Positions 6,438 to 6,439 of a DNA stretch of 6,439 bases are shown here, piece by piece. The stretch is from Acidimicrobiia bacterium. GTDB lineage: Bacteria; Actinomycetota; Acidimicrobiia; Spongiisociales; JAHEDJ01. Under the pieces are notes generated by a model. The model did not search any database, was not told where the DNA came from, and saw nothing but the letters and a program-made list of their open reading frames with translations. The first letter of the stretch is position 1. Each line of letters begins with the position of its first letter. The stretch covers positions 1 to 6,439 of the forward strand of contig JAUVQS010000088.1 of NCBI GenBank assembly GCA_030598025.1, written 5' to 3'. Position numbers and translations under genes: made by a program.

Positions 6438-6439
6438 TC

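Larger units (their letters stand above)
6361..6439 (-). promoter_or_regulatory. Inverted-repeat-rich leader upstream of nrdJ (truncated by the window edge)
   Basis: The sequence before nrdJ holds no ORF of note but several nested inverted repeats. GTCCCCT at 6362-6368 pairs with AGGGGAC at 6381-6387 (7 bp, 12-nt loop). GCCCCGC at 6393-6399 pairs with GCGGGGC at 6405-6411 (7 bp, 5-nt loop). AGCCCC in the loop of the first hairpin (6375-6380) is also complementary to GGGGCT (6407-6412), which includes part of the second hairpin, so a competing or pseudoknotted fold is possible. The position just upstream of a class II reductase suggests a cis-regulatory RNA or attenuator. I see no B12-box (GCCACTG) and no obvious NrdR box in the visible part. 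The promoter is not evident and may lie beyond the edge. Confidence 0.4.

Noticed and set aside
6361..6439. Cobalamin riboswitch upstream of nrdJ
   Set aside because: The visible leader lacks the GCCACTG B12 box and is too short for the full aptamer. It cannot be excluded beyond the window edge.

Overview
This window looks like a stretch of housekeeping chromosome from a GC-rich bacterium, most likely an actinobacterium. That placement is an inference. It rests on the GC-rich third codon positions, a SerB with two ACT domains close in length to mycobacterial SerB2, and several starts that lack a Shine-Dalgarno but have a TANNNT-like hexamer 6-8 nt upstream, as in leaderless actinobacterial genes. 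I see no insertion sequence, phage gene, CRISPR array, tRNA or rRNA.

Layout from left to right: (1) a 132-nt left edge with an uncertain small plus-strand ORF; (2) serB (minus, 133-1350), phosphoserine phosphatase; (3) a 121-nt divergent intergenic region; (4) a plus-strand cluster made of a 78-residue PGPGW-type membrane protein (1472-1708), an AlkD-like DNA alkylation-repair protein (1711-2472) starting 2 nt later, and a DUF454/YbaN-type membrane protein (2526-2927) after 53 nt; (5) a 22-nt convergent junction; (6) nrdJ (minus, 2950-6342), a B12-dependent class II ribonucleotide reductase that fills more than half of the window; (7) a leader of about 97 nt upstream of nrdJ, cut by the window edge and rich in inverted repeats.

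The genes serve serine biosynthesis (serB), dNTP supply (nrdJ) and alkylation repair (the AlkD-like gene). The two small membrane proteins have no known function, but both carry a short Pro-rich turn inside a hydrophobic hairpin and they flank the repair gene.

Nothing here amounts to a clearly new system. The parts most worth a second look are the structured nrdJ leader, where three inverted repeats include mutually exclusive pairings, and the repair gene between two look-alike membrane proteins. The correct nrdJ start is very probably ATG at 6342, not TTG at 6360.
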